Shown here: in pieces, positions 8,154 to 18,536 of the stretch
Position numbering within the stretch: position 1 is the first letter of the stretch
Layout: each line of letters begins with the position of its first letter
From: Legionella wadsworthii DSM 21896 = ATCC 33877
GTDB lineage: Bacteria > Pseudomonadota > Gammaproteobacteria > Legionellales > Legionellaceae
DNA length: 64,000 nucleotides
Assembly (NCBI RefSeq): GCF_000701265.1
Contig: NZ_JNIA01000024.1
Location: 62,001 to 126,000 of the forward strand
Direction: 5' to 3'
Position numbers and translations under genes: made by a program
Notes under the pieces: model-generated
What the model was told of the DNA's origin: nothing
Databases searched by the model: none
What the model saw: only the letters and a program-made list of their open reading frames with translations

Positions 8154-9890
8154 CTAAATTTGTTTCAGTGTTTTTAAAAACTTATTGGTAGAAATTTCAC
8201 CAACTAATTTGAAATGATTCATTTCTTTTCCCTGCTCATCGATAAAGAGGAAAGTAGGGGGGGCTACAACCTGAAAGTAATTGAGTATGGCTTTATTGTT
8301 GGTATTATTGGCGGTGACATCTATTTTTATCACCATAAAACGGGCTAATGCTTCCTGGATACGTTGATCTTTAAAGGTTGTTGCTTCCATGACTTTACAG
8401 GATGTGCACCAGTCTGCGTAGAAATCCAACATGACAGGTTGTCCACGCGCATCCGCTATTTTTTGTTTGATGGTTTCTAAATCCTGTACTTGGGATTGAA
8501 TCGTCGTGGCGTTTGCTGCTTGTACAGTTAAGGGCTGTAAGGGATTTGTTGCCCCCATGCTGGCGCCAATTAAAATCAAGAAACCGTATACTAATAAAAT
8601 GAGTCCAATGCCTTGGTTAAATTTTTCTCTATGGGTCGCAGAATAGGTCAGCGCGCCACTATAAATTCCAGAAAAAATGAGCAAGCAAGCCCACGAAATC
8701 ATGGTGAACAAGGAGGGGGCGATACGTGACATGAGCTCAATGGCTACGGCAATAAAAATAATGCCGAACAGTGCTTTGATGGTATTCATCCAACTGCCAG
8801 TCTCAGGCAACCATTTACCTGCAGATGTACCGATAAGCAGTAGCGGTGTACCCATTCCCAAACCGAGTACGAAGAGTGTCAGGCAGCCCAAAAGAATGTT
8901 TCCTGTTTGTGCAATATAGGTTAAGGCCCCAATCAAAGGTGCAGTGACACAAGGCGAAAGAATTAATGTTGAAAGACATCCCATTATTGCCGCCCCCCAA
9001 TAATGACCGCCTCTTCGATTACTTGACCCATGTATTTTTGCTTGCCAGGAATGAGGTAATTTGAACTCATAAAACCCAAACATGGATATAGCCAATAAAA
9101 GGAAAATAAGACTGAATATGCCTATAGCCCAAGGTGATTGCATGCTAATTTGCAGATTTGCCCCTAACAAAGCCACCACTGCACCTATGATGGAATAGGT
9201 AATCGACATGCTTAATACATAGCTTAAGGAGAGAAAAAACGCTTTTCCTGTGGTAATTTCTTTACCATGTCCAATAATAATTCCGGATAACACTGGAACC
9301 ATGGGCAAAATACAAGGGGTAAATGATAAAAGTAATCCAAATCCATAAAAGGAAATGAGTATAAAAAACCAGTTATGAGTAAAAAGTTCCGCTACAGCAT
9401 CATTTTGGGTTTCTTCACTAACCTCAGGCTTTTCCTTGGAACTTTGTTCCAGACTGACTTTGGATAAAGCCAGATCTCCATTAATGGTCAGTGAGATTGT
9501 TTTCGTTTCAGGAGCATAGCAAAAACCATCATCAGAACAACCTTGATAATGTAAATCAATTAAGGCCTTACCGGCATTATTACCTAATATTCCGACGGGT
9601 ATGGTCACCTGGTTGCGATATACTGTGTACTCATGACCCAGTTTGTCTGTTTTCTTCTCTGTTGGGGGAAACCGCAAATCCCCTAATTGAATTGCTCCAT
9701 CTTTTTTAATGGTTAATTTAATCCGATCACTATAAAGAAAATAGTTGGGTTTGATCTGGAAATTGATCGCAAAAGTGTTCGGGTCTACTTTAGTTGCATT
9801 CACATGGAATACTTCTGATGCAGGAAGGGGGTTTGCATGAAGCGTTAAGGCAGTGAAGCAGCAAACGAGCAATAAAAACCATTTTTTCAT
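8154..9890 (-). CDS. dsbD: Thiol:disulfide interchange protein DsbD
   Basis: An inner-membrane electron shuttle that passes reducing power from cytoplasmic thioredoxin to periplasmic DsbC/DsbG and cytochrome c maturation. A signal peptide is followed by the periplasmic immunoglobulin-like domain with its Cys pair (CSDDGFC), about eight membrane helices carrying the redox cysteines in FTPCILPM and LSPCVTAP, and a C-terminal thioredoxin-like domain with WCTSCK. Order and length (578 residues) fit the family. I start at the ATG at 9890, which has AAAGG about 8 bases upstream, rather than the TTG two codons earlier. It is divergent from groES. Confidence 0.94.
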   Translation of the reverse strand: MKKWFLLLVCCFTALTLHANPLPASEVFHVNATKVDPNTFAINFQIKPNYFLYSDRIKLTIKKDGAIQLGDLRFPPTEKKTDKLGHEYTVYRNQVTIPVGILGNNAGKALIDLHYQGCSDDGFCYAPETKTISLTINGDLALSKVSLEQSSKEKPEVSEETQNDAVAELFTHNWFFILISFYGFGLLLSFTPCILPMVPVLSGIIIGHGKEITTGKAFFLSLSYVLSMSITYSIIGAVVALLGANLQISMQSPWAIGIFSLIFLLLAISMFGFYEFKLPHSWQAKIHGSSNRRGGHYWGAAIMGCLSTLILSPCVTAPLIGALTYIAQTGNILLGCLTLFVLGLGMGTPLLLIGTSAGKWLPETGSWMNTIKALFGIIFIAVAIELMSRIAPSLFTMISWACLLIFSGIYSGALTYSATHREKFNQGIGLILLVYGFLILIGASMGATNPLQPLTVQAANATTIQSQVQDLETIKQKIADARGQPVMLDFYADWCTSCKVMEATTFKDQRIQEALARFMVIKIDVTANNTNNKAILNYFQVVAPPTFLFIDEQGKEMNHFKLVGEISTNKFLKTLKQI

Positions 9891-9996
9891 TGTCAAACCT
9901 TTGGAGTACAGGGGTTAACACAAATATATACGTAACTATATCAGAACCTCATGCAGTGTGAATAAAAATTAAAATCAATTTTTTTTTGTGTTTACC

Positions 9997-10024
9997 CTTG
10001 AAACTTATCTCATTGGCCCCATAT
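9997..10024 (+). promoter_or_regulatory. Sigma-32 (RpoH) heat-shock promoter of groES-groEL
   Basis: CTTGAAA at 9997-10003 and CCCCATAT at 10017-10024 are separated by 13 bases. This is an almost exact match to the proteobacterial RpoH consensus (CTTGAAA, 11-16 bases, CCCATNT) and lies about 58 bases before the groES start codon. Confidence 0.9.
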
Positions 10025-10027
10025 GCC

Positions 10028-10051
10028 AGTCAGTAACATTGCAAACTGACT
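10028..10051 (+). promoter_or_regulatory. Inverted repeat in the groES leader
   Basis: AGTCAGT (10028-10034) and ACTGACT (10045-10051) form a perfect 7-base inverted repeat with a 10-base loop just after the heat-shock -10 element, near the expected transcript start. It could be a 5' UTR hairpin or an operator. It does not match the CIRCE element of HrcA. Confidence 0.45.
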
Positions 10052-10081
10052 TTATAGATTAATTAATCAGGAGATAAAAAA

Positions 10082-10372
10082 ATGAAAATTCGTCCTTTAC
10101 ACGACCGAGTTGTTGTTCGTCGTATGGAAGAAGAACGTACCACAGCTGGTGGTATAGTAATTCCAGATAGCGCTACTGAAAAACCAATGCGCGGTGAAAT
10201 TGTTGCTGTTGGTGCCGGTAAAATCTTGGATAACGGCGATGTTCGCGCTTTGGCTGTAAAAATCGGTGATGTTGTTCTGTTTGGCAAATACTCAGGTACC
10301 GAAGTGAAAATCGACGGTAAAGAATTGGTTGTGATGCGTGAAGACGACATCATGGGTGTAATCGAGAAGTAA
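10082..10372 (+). CDS. groES: Co-chaperonin GroES
   Basis: A 96-residue heptameric lid of the GroEL chaperonin. It opens [18 protein letters not shown], has the mobile loop around residues 17-33 ([10 protein letters not shown]) and the C-terminal [13 protein letters not shown] expected of type I co-chaperonins. It is first in the heat-shock operon, 24 bases ahead of groEL, behind an RpoH promoter and a leader hairpin. The start has a GGAGATAAAAAA ribosome binding site. Confidence 0.98.
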   Translation: MKIRPLHDRVVVRRMEEERTTAGGIVIPDSATEKPMRGEIVAVGAGKILDNGDVRALAVKIGDVVLFGKYSGTEVKIDGKELVVMREDDIMGVIEK

Positions 10373-10384
10373 TCGTTTCATTAG

Positions 10385-12049
<1,665 letters not shown>

Positions 12050-12072
12050 GCCTCTCTGTTACCTGTTCCTTT

Positions 12073-12102
12073 AAAAACCCGTCTTCTGGACGGGTTTTTT
12101 AT
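12073..12102 (+). terminator. Intrinsic terminator of groES-groEL
   Basis: AAAACCCGTC (ending 12083) and GACGGGTTTT (from 12089) form a stem with the loop TTCTG, followed by a run of T. It lies 24 bases after the groEL stop. Confidence 0.93.
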
Positions 12103-12236
12103 TCTTGAGCGTAACCTGGTGTTCTGCACTTTGAATAAAAAAACCAGAGCATTTAGGTCGTGAAATCGAAACAAAATCTAGAATTTTTGCATTGTATCAT
12201 CCAAAATGAAGTTAAATTACAAAAACAGGAGTAACA

Positions 12237-12671
12237 ATGGGCGCATTAATTAAGAAACTAGAAGTGGTTTTAGCAGATACGTACGCATTGTATCTAAAAA
12301 CACAAAATTATCATTGGCATGTTAAAGGACCCCAATTTAAAAGTTTGCATGAATTATTTGAAATGCAATATCAAGAATTAGCCGAAGCGGTAGATGGGAT
12401 TGCTGAACGAATTTTAATTATGGGCCATAAAGCACCTGCTACGTTTACTGCCTTGAATCAATTAAAAACCATCAAAGATGGTGATTCCAGTCTGAATGCA
12501 AATGACATGGTCAATGAATTGGCAAAAGATCATGGAATTTTAGTAAAAGATTTGAATGCCGTAGTAAAAATCGCCCAAGAAGAGGCTGATGAAGGAACAG
12601 TCGCATTAATTAGTGAACGTATTGCAGCGCATGAAAAATCACGTTGGATGTTGACTGCTTCTGGGGTGTGA
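12237..12671 (+). CDS. dps: Dps family DNA-binding ferritin-like protein
   Basis: A 144-residue four-helix mini-ferritin that oxidises and stores iron with peroxide and protects DNA in stationary phase and oxidative stress. The inter-subunit ferroxidase ligands are visible: H26 in NYHWHV, H38 in SLHELF, D53 and E57 in VDGIAERI. The usual Dps spacing is intact. The ribosome binding site ACAGGAGTAACAATG is strong. The gene is monocistronic, flanked by the groEL terminator and its own hairpin. It has no obvious Lys-rich N-terminal DNA-binding tail beyond IKKLE. Confidence 0.93.
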   Translation: MGALIKKLEVVLADTYALYLKTQNYHWHVKGPQFKSLHELFEMQYQELAEAVDGIAERILIMGHKAPATFTALNQLKTIKDGDSSLNANDMVNELAKDHGILVKDLNAVVKIAQEEADEGTVALISERIAAHEKSRWMLTASGV

Positions 12672-12699
12672 CCTGATCAATAAGCCATTATCAATTGGA

Positions 12700-12737
12700 A
12701 GCCTGGGCGAAGCGAAGCGAAACCCGGGTTTTATTTT
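12700..12737 (+). terminator. Terminator after dps
   Basis: CCTGGG (12702-12707) pairs with CCCGGG (12723-12728) with one G-T wobble, followed by TTTTATTTT. The loop holds the repeated GAAGCGAAGCGAA text. Confidence 0.7.
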
Positions 12738-12830
12738 ACAGGTCTGCGAGTTTTCAAGGCTTTTCCTCGCGAATCCTTAATCTACCTCCAGGTTGCTTCA
12801 ATAGTATAAGGTCATTCCGGCAAAGCGATG

Positions 12831-13997
12831 TCATTCCTCCTCGTCTTTAATATGTTGCTTGGATGACATGTCATATACAGCAATTCCTTTTGTTTTAGAT
12901 ACTGGTTGATCCCAAGGAGAAGTATTAATGGCTTTTCTCCCATCATGATAGCCATGCTGTATCCGTTCCGCGATGGTTTTTTTGGAAAACTCGTAATCTT
13001 TTGAAGAAAACTCCGTTTCATCATGTTCACATAAAAAGCGAACCAGGGAAATCGTTGATTGGCGTCCCCGTTGGATACACTCTTTAATTTCTGGATTATT
13101 TTTTTCTTCTTTCGGTACATAGCGTGAAAGGAGATGAATGGAATTCTTTAATTTATGAATCTGCTGATACATTTCCACTGCTTTAGAGAAACGGCTTGAA
13201 TATTCAATGTCTTTTTTACGCTTCAAGACACCATCTAAAGAGGTGGGGTGTAAACCATAAGAGTCGAATAAATGAATTGCAAAAACGAGTAAATTACGTG
13301 GTGATCGATTTTCAGACAATACATAAGTTACAGGAGAGTTACTGGAAATTCCCCCGTCCCAATAAAACTTACCCTCAATTTCAATCGCAGGGAAACCAGG
13401 GGGTAATGCGCCACTGGCCATTACATGTTCGGGTCCGATTTTGGTGTCCTTGGAATCAAAATAGACCATCTGGCCCGAGCGCACTTCAACCGAACCGAGG
13501 CTTATGCGCACTTCTTTGGAATTATTTAACCGGTCAAAATCAATTAATTGTTCAAGGGTAGATTTAAGTTCTTTGGTATCATAGAAACTTATCGTATCTG
13601 GAGCGTCATAAAAGCCCATCAGCAAGGGTGGAAAACGAGGCATAAAAAAACCAGGTTGACCAAATAATAATGTGGTTTGGGCAGAAATAAAATGCTCCAG
13701 CTTTCGACTGTATTCATTATTGAAAAGCAGACTATTCTCTACGACGTAAGGGGTTGCGATAGTGTTCCAAAATTGGTGCATTTTTTCAATGCGCACATTG
13801 GGAGGGTTACCTGCTGCTATAGCTGCATTAATTGCTCCTATGGAGGTTCCGGCAAACCAATTGGGATAATAACCTGCTTCATCCAATGCATGTAATACAC
13901 CTATTTGATAAGCACCCAAAGCCCCGCCTCCTTGAAAGCAACAGGCAATGTATGGATGGAGCAACTGAATTTTATTTTTTTTTGTTACCCGCACCAT
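12831..13997 (-). CDS. patD: Patatin-like phospholipase PatD
   Basis: A 388-residue patatin-family lipid acyl hydrolase. The oxyanion-hole motif GGGALG is at residues 23-28, the nucleophile Ser52 in GTSIG, and the catalytic Asp214 in DGG, forming the usual Ser-Asp dyad. In L. pneumophila the gene following bdhA encodes the phospholipase A PatD, and the same arrangement is seen here. I start at 13997 (MVRVTK), where GGAG lies 8 bases upstream; a longer frame from 14018 overlaps the bdhA end. It is probably cotranscribed with bdhA. Confidence 0.9.
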   Translation of the reverse strand: MVRVTKKNKIQLLHPYIACCFQGGGALGAYQIGVLHALDEAGYYPNWFAGTSIGAINAAIAAGNPPNVRIEKMHQFWNTIATPYVVENSLLFNNEYSRKLEHFISAQTTLLFGQPGFFMPRFPPLLMGFYDAPDTISFYDTKELKSTLEQLIDFDRLNNSKEVRISLGSVEVRSGQMVYFDSKDTKIGPEHVMASGALPPGFPAIEIEGKFYWDGGISSNSPVTYVLSENRSPRNLLVFAIHLFDSYGLHPTSLDGVLKRKKDIEYSSRFSKAVEMYQQIHKLKNSIHLLSRYVPKEEKNNPEIKECIQRGRQSTISLVRFLCEHDETEFSSKDYEFSKKTIAERIQHGYHDGRKAINTSPWDQPVSKTKGIAVYDMSSKQHIKDEEE

Positions 13998-14002
13998 TGA
14001 TG

Positions 14003-14785
14003 TTACTCCATAAACCATCCATGACTTACTATTAATGATTGACCTGTCAATGCATTCGATTCAAAAGAAGCAAAGAATAATGCCGTTTGTGCCACATCAT
14101 CGGTGGTTGTGAATTTTCCATCCACAGTATCTTTCAGCATCACATTTTTGACGACTTCTTCTTCGGAGATCCCTAACTCTTGAGCTTGCTCCGGAATTTG
14201 TTTGTCAACTAAAGGTGTGCGTACGAAACCTGGGCAAATCACATTGGCGCGAACGTTATGTTCTGCTCCTTCTTTGGCTACGACTTTGCACAAACCGATT
14301 AAACCGTGTTTTGCAGTCACATAAGGTGCTTTAAGCTTAGAGGCTTCTTTTGAATGGACTGAACCCATATAAATGACACTTCCTCCTTTGCCGGATGAAT
14401 ACATATGCTTTAAGCAAGCTCGTGTGGTTAAAAAGGCGCCATCCAAATGAATCGAAAGCAATTTTTTCCAATCAGAAAAAGGGAATTCAACAAGAGGATG
14501 GACTATTTGAATTCCAGCATTACTGACCAAAACATCTATCCCGCCGAAATGATCTGCCACTTCATCGACACCTTTATTGACTTCATCTTCATTGGTGACA
14601 TTCATCGCGACTGCCATTGCTTCGCCGTGTTGAGACTTGATTTCTTCGGCTGCCTTTTGAGCTTGATCCAGGTTGAGATCGGCAATTGCGACTTTCGCGC
14701 CTTCTTTTGCAAATACTATGGCTATTTCTTTACCTATCCCGCTAGCAGCCCCGGTGACAATTGCTACCTTGTTTTTTAATCTCAT
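14003..14785 (-). CDS. bdhA: 3-hydroxybutyrate dehydrogenase BdhA
   Basis: A 260-residue short-chain dehydrogenase that interconverts 3-hydroxybutyrate and acetoacetate with NAD, feeding polyhydroxybutyrate breakdown. The cofactor motif TGAASGIG is at residues 11-18, NAG at 89-91, and the catalytic Ser142, Tyr155 and Lys159 are in place. The overall text ([22 protein letters not shown]) is typical of the D-3-hydroxybutyrate dehydrogenase subgroup. It is first in the bdhA-patD pair and has AAGGA before its start. A phasin gene at 53.5 kb supports active PHB metabolism in this organism. Confidence 0.93.
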   Translation of the reverse strand: MRLKNKVAIVTGAASGIGKEIAIVFAKEGAKVAIADLNLDQAQKAAEEIKSQHGEAMAVAMNVTNEDEVNKGVDEVADHFGGIDVLVSNAGIQIVHPLVEFPFSDWKKLLSIHLDGAFLTTRACLKHMYSSGKGGSVIYMGSVHSKEASKLKAPYVTAKHGLIGLCKVVAKEGAEHNVRANVICPGFVRTPLVDKQIPEQAQELGISEEEVVKNVMLKDTVDGKFTTTDDVAQTALFFASFESNALTGQSLIVSHGWFME

Positions 14786-14924
14786 GATGACAATCCTTGT
14801 ATTATTTAATTATTGATCAATTGCTTAAAAATTCTTTTAAAAGTATAGCAATGGAAATTTAATATTGCTGTAAATTAAATATTTTTGTTTTAAACGGGTT
14901 TTAATTAAATTGTCTTAACAAAAA

Positions 14925-14953
14925 CACCCCTGATCTATTGAAGACCAGGGGTG
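14925..14953 (-). terminator. Terminator of the glycine-zipper lipoprotein gene
   Basis: CACCCCTG and CAGGGGTG arms (14925-14932 and 14946-14953) form an 8-bp stem. Read on the minus strand it is followed by TTTTTGTT. Confidence 0.85.
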
Positions 14954-14979
14954 CAAATTTTTGTAGTTGCTGCTGGGGA

Positions 14980-15237
14980 TTAGTAGTAATAATAAGGACG
15001 GTAATAACGACCGTAGTAATAAGCACGCCTGTCTTGATCTCGACCAATGGCATTACCTACCAGTGCGCCAGCTCCAGCACCAATAACGGTACCAACAGCA
15101 CTACCTCCAGTTGCAGCATAGCCAATACCAGCTCCTGCAGCACCACCAGCAGCAGTACCTATTTGTGTCCCTGTACAACCCCCAAGCATCAATAGTGATG
15201 ATCCAAATAAGGCTAAGGGAGCAATTATTTTTTTCAT
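14980..15237 (-). CDS. Glycine-zipper outer-membrane lipoprotein
   Basis: An 85-residue lipoprotein. A signal peptide ends in the lipobox LGGC (Cys21). The body is a glycine-zipper region (GTAAGGAAGAGIGYAA, GTVIGAGAGALVGNAIG) resembling the SlyB/OsmB/Rick_17kDa group, and the end is rich in Arg and Tyr (RAYYYGRYYRPYYYY). Such proteins sit in the outer membrane and are often stress induced; the exact role is unknown. It has a good ribosome binding site (AAAGGAGTTCACTATG) and its own terminator. Confidence 0.8.
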   Translation of the reverse strand: MKKIIAPLALFGSSLLMLGGCTGTQIGTAAGGAAGAGIGYAATGGSAVGTVIGAGAGALVGNAIGRDQDRRAYYYGRYYRPYYYY

Positions 15238-15468
15238 AGTGAACTCCTTTTTATAGTTTTTACGATTCCTACATGGATAAAGCAGAAATCAAAAGCAATT
15301 AAAATCATGCTTGCTTTATCTTCACTATGATTTTAGTACAAAAAAAATATTTAATGTAAAATTAATAACCATCAATGCATTTTGATGCATACTTTTTTGT
15401 ATCCAATCTTACTCTGACCTTTATTTTCCAGTAGTATTAGAATATGAATAATAAAAACAGGGGACGGT

Positions 15469-16341
15469 ATGTTTAAAGGAAGCATAGTAGCCTTATTAAC
15501 GCCCATGAAAAACGATCAAGTTGATGTGCCTCGTTTACGCGAATTGGTTGAATTTCATATTGAAATGGGGAGTCATGGTCTTGTTGCAGCCGGTACTACG
15601 GGTGAATCGGGTACTTTATCCCATGAAGAAAAACTTTTAGTAATAAAAACAGTAGTAGAGCAGGCTAAAGAACGAATTCCTGTCATTGCAGGTACGGGTA
15701 TGAATGCGACACGTGATTGCATCCAACTGACCAGGGAAGCGATGGAACAAGGGGCTCATGCCGCATTAATCATGACACCAGCATACATCAGACCCACCCA
15801 GGAAGGATTATTTCAACATTACAGTCAAGTAGCCCAAGCTGTCGCGATGCCCATCATTCTTTATAACGTGCCGACTAGAACTGCTTGTGATATGTTACCT
15901 GAAACAGTAGCTAGACTTTCTAAAATTTCTAACATTGTGGGAATCAAAGACGCTACAGGTCAAATGACGCGTCTTCAACAAATCTTACGTCTTTCTGAAG
16001 GCAGTATCGATGTATTTAGTGGGGATGATTTTACTGCGGCATCCTGGATGTTGGCTGGGGCCAAGGGAAATATTTCAGCTGCTGCGAATGTGGTTCCAAA
16101 ATTAATGGCTAAATTATGTGATTGCGCTTTGGACGGTGATCATGCGGCTTGCTTACGTTTTAATGAGCAATTGATGCCATTGTATGATTTACTATTTATT
16201 GAAACCAATCCAATTGCCATCAAATGGGCAGCAAGCAGAATGGGTTTGATGGAGAATGAATTAAGGTTGCCCATGACGCATTTATCAAAAGAGCATCAGG
16301 AACCTTTGGAAAAGTTAATGAAAAGTTTGGAGTTAATTTAA
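15469..16341 (+). CDS. dapA: 4-hydroxy-tetrahydrodipicolinate synthase
   Basis: Condenses pyruvate with aspartate semialdehyde in the lysine/diaminopimelate pathway. The Schiff-base Lys160 (VGIKDATG), catalytic Tyr132 (LYNVPTRT), Arg137 and the GTTGES loop (42-47) are all present. Its 290 residues fit the family. The next gene, a short lipoprotein, starts at the base after the dapA stop, as bamC (nlpB) follows dapA in E. coli. Confidence 0.96.
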   Translation: MFKGSIVALLTPMKNDQVDVPRLRELVEFHIEMGSHGLVAAGTTGESGTLSHEEKLLVIKTVVEQAKERIPVIAGTGMNATRDCIQLTREAMEQGAHAALIMTPAYIRPTQEGLFQHYSQVAQAVAMPIILYNVPTRTACDMLPETVARLSKISNIVGIKDATGQMTRLQQILRLSEGSIDVFSGDDFTAASWMLAGAKGNISAAANVVPKLMAKLCDCALDGDHAACLRFNEQLMPLYDLLFIETNPIAIKWAASRMGLMENELRLPMTHLSKEHQEPLEKLMKSLELI

Positions 16342-16554
16342 GTGAAAAAGTTGTGTTTTATCCTGTTCACTGCACTGGTACTTACTGGGTGCAGTCGTTA
16401 TGCCAGTAATGGTGAGAATTTATACTTAAATAGTCGGAATGGTCCCTCATTAGAGGTTCCACCACCTTTAACCAGGGATAACATAAGTAATTTTTATGAT
16501 TTACCTCAACAGAACCAGGATGCACGTGTAAGTATTGCTCCACCTGTATCCTAA
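16342..16554 (+). CDS. Small BamC-like lipoprotein
   Basis: A 70-residue lipoprotein starting with GTG directly after the dapA stop (GGAG about 9 bases before). Its signal peptide ends in the lipobox LTGC (Cys17). The mature part contains YLNSRNGPSLEVPPPLTRDNISNFYDLP, which resembles the extended N-terminal segment of BamC/NlpB that binds BamD. The folded helix-grip domains of BamC are absent. Position after dapA supports a BamC relationship; this is inference from synteny and a short similarity. Confidence 0.65.
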   Translation: MKKLCFILFTALVLTGCSRYASNGENLYLNSRNGPSLEVPPPLTRDNISNFYDLPQQNQDARVSIAPPVS

Positions 16555-16565
16555 AGGGGTTTATT

Positions 16566-17858
16566 ATGACACCATCAGAATCAGCTGAATTGCTTATCGT
16601 TCAGGAACTATCGCAGCGTATTGTGGAAGCGCAACGCAAGATCAGGATTCTTGATAGTATCAAATGGGATGATTCGATAAAAAAGGACTTTTTTAAAAAC
16701 AAAGGGAAAAAACTTCCGTCCGTTGATAAGGAATACTATAACAAAAAACCGTTGCCTTTTGATGTGCACGAAAAGCAAGAAGAGTTTCGCATCATTTTAC
16801 GCGACACGCAAAATCAATTGGGACAGTATTCTACGTTAACCCGTTTGATAAGGCGGCAGTGCGAGGAATACAGTCGCGCCACACAAATGCTCGCTGTTCG
16901 GGGTACTCCTGCATTCTCTGAATTGGCAATGGAATTGTATGGTAGTCCGAATGACGTATTTTATGCAGGTGGGCCACGAATGTCAGAGATGGGAACCTTA
17001 CTCTTTGATGTATTGACTGGCCTTAGCATTCAATTGCAATCCGAAGCGGACATCAAACGTTATACGCCACAACAGGCTCAAGAAATTTTGCAAGCTCGTT
17101 TGGGGCAGTTTTTTGATAAACATCCCGGCAGAGTGACGGTGATGATCAGTGACGACATGATAGCAGATGCTTCTGCCGGAGCAGACAGTATTAAATTAAG
17201 CCAGCAAGCCATGTTTAGTGATCGCGATCTTCGTTATCTGGAGGTCCATGAAGGATGGGTGCACGTGGGAACTACGTTAAACGGCTCCATGCAACCTAAT
17301 TGTTTTTTTCTTTCTAAGGGTTCCCCTTCAAGCAGTGTCATCCAGGAAGGATTGGCAGTCATTACGGAGGTTGTTACTTTTTCGTCCTATCCAAGCCGTA
17401 TGTTAAAGATTACCAATCGAGTGATTGCCCTCGACATGGTTACCCGGGGGGCAGATTTTCTGGATATTTATAATTATTTCACGGATTGTGGTTTGACCGA
17501 AGAAGACAGTTACAATCAAACTGTACGTGTTTTTCGGGGAAGTACTCCTACAGGAGGACCTTTCACTAAAGATCTTTCCTATGCTAAAGGTTTTGTTCTG
17601 ATTTACAATTACATACGTTATGCAATCAGCAAGAACCACGTGGATTCTATACCCCTATTGTTTACAGGAAAACTGGTTTTAGATGATTTGCCATTGCTCA
17701 CTGAATTGCAAGAACGGGGAATTTTAACCAATCCAGTTTATCTCCCGCCTCCTTTTCAAGATCTTGCGGCATTAAGTGCCTGGATGAGCTTTTCTTTATA
17801 TCTAAATCAATTTGATTTAAACGAAATTCAAAAGAATTTTCGTTTCTTAATCGTTTAA
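16566..17858 (+). CDS. QEGLA-motif (DUF1704) metallopeptidase-like protein
   Basis: A 430-residue member of the family often annotated as flavohaemoglobin expression-modulating QEGLA protein. It has HEGWVH at residues 228-233, an HExxxH zinc site, and QEGLA at 260-264, whose Glu can be the third ligand. The same architecture is known from the eukaryotic tubulin tyrosine carboxypeptidase MATCAP, so a carboxypeptidase activity is plausible but unproven here. It has a Lys-rich N-terminal helical region. It begins 12 bases after the BamC-like gene and may be in the same transcript. Confidence 0.82.
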   Translation: MTPSESAELLIVQELSQRIVEAQRKIRILDSIKWDDSIKKDFFKNKGKKLPSVDKEYYNKKPLPFDVHEKQEEFRIILRDTQNQLGQYSTLTRLIRRQCEEYSRATQMLAVRGTPAFSELAMELYGSPNDVFYAGGPRMSEMGTLLFDVLTGLSIQLQSEADIKRYTPQQAQEILQARLGQFFDKHPGRVTVMISDDMIADASAGADSIKLSQQAMFSDRDLRYLEVHEGWVHVGTTLNGSMQPNCFFLSKGSPSSSVIQEGLAVITEVVTFSSYPSRMLKITNRVIALDMVTRGADFLDIYNYFTDCGLTEEDSYNQTVRVFRGSTPTGGPFTKDLSYAKGFVLIYNYIRYAISKNHVDSIPLLFTGKLVLDDLPLLTELQERGILTNPVYLPPPFQDLAALSAWMSFSLYLNQFDLNEIQKNFRFLIV

Positions 17859-17881
17859 AACCATGAAATGTATTCACCATG

Positions 17882-17908
17882 GCCTGGGTTGCTTTGCTTC
17901 ACCCAGGC
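17882..17908. terminator. Hairpin between convergent genes
   Basis: GCCTGGGT (17882-17889) and ACCCAGGC (17901-17908) form a perfect 8-bp stem between two genes whose ends face each other. No clear T-run follows on either strand, so its termination strength is uncertain. Confidence 0.55.
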
Positions 17909-17927
17909 TGCGGCTTATTGAAAATGA

Positions 17928-18461
17928 TCAACCTGGACAGGCAAGTCTGTCACGATGCACGATAGATTCATCGTTATCACTAGGTTGTTGCGGCGCAAAG
18001 AAACGATGAGTCAAACCATAGTTTAATTTTTGCTTTGCTTGCGTCTGATCTTGTACCGCTTTGGCTAACTGAGGATTTTCTTCCACCAGCAATTGGGCTT
18101 GGCTTATGTTGTATGAATCGCCTGACTTCTTGAGCATAGCTAAATAATGAACGGCTTTTTTCAAATCGCCAGTATCATTTGAATTGCCCAAGATTTTAAT
18201 CATCACCACCATTGCCGGTGTGCATCCCAAATTAGCAGCCTGACGCATGGTTTGTTTGTATTTAGCAGAGTTGGGCGGATAGACATCAGCTAAATGAAAT
18301 AGAGCCATAGGATTATTCTCAATTAAAACCATTGGATTCTCTTGAGCTATAGCTTTCATCTTGGTTACTTGCTGAATCAAATCTTGTTTTAAAATCTGAT
18401 TATCAGGTGTTTTTTGTATTTGCTTGACTAATTCAGCAAATTGATTATTCAAAGCTGCCAT
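17928..18461 (-). CDS. Helical protein of unknown function with Sel1/TPR-like text
   Basis: A 177-residue protein without signal peptide or membrane segments. It is predicted to be mostly helical. The middle (NPMALFHLADVYPP, YKQTMRQAANLGCTPAMVVM, DLKKAVHYLAMLKKSGD) reads like two or three degenerate Sel1/TPR repeats, often used for protein-protein contacts. I do not recognise a family. GGTAGG precedes the ATG. Proteins of this style are common in Legionella, sometimes as secreted effectors, but I see no clear translocation signal. Confidence 0.6.
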   Translation of the reverse strand: MAALNNQFAELVKQIQKTPDNQILKQDLIQQVTKMKAIAQENPMVLIENNPMALFHLADVYPPNSAKYKQTMRQAANLGCTPAMVVMIKILGNSNDTGDLKKAVHYLAMLKKSGDSYNISQAQLLVEENPQLAKAVQDQTQAKQKLNYGLTHRFFAPQQPSDNDESIVHRDRLACPG

Positions 18462-18536
18462 GTCCTACCCCCCAACGACTACATTCCCTTGTAGAATAAA
18501 AGATGAAGGTTAAGACAAGATTAAGGGGGGATGGTT

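Noticed and set aside
10028..10051. CIRCE element for HrcA in the groE leader
   Set aside because: The arms are AGTCAGT/ACTGACT with a 10-base loop and do not match the TTAGCACTC/GAGTGCTAA consensus.
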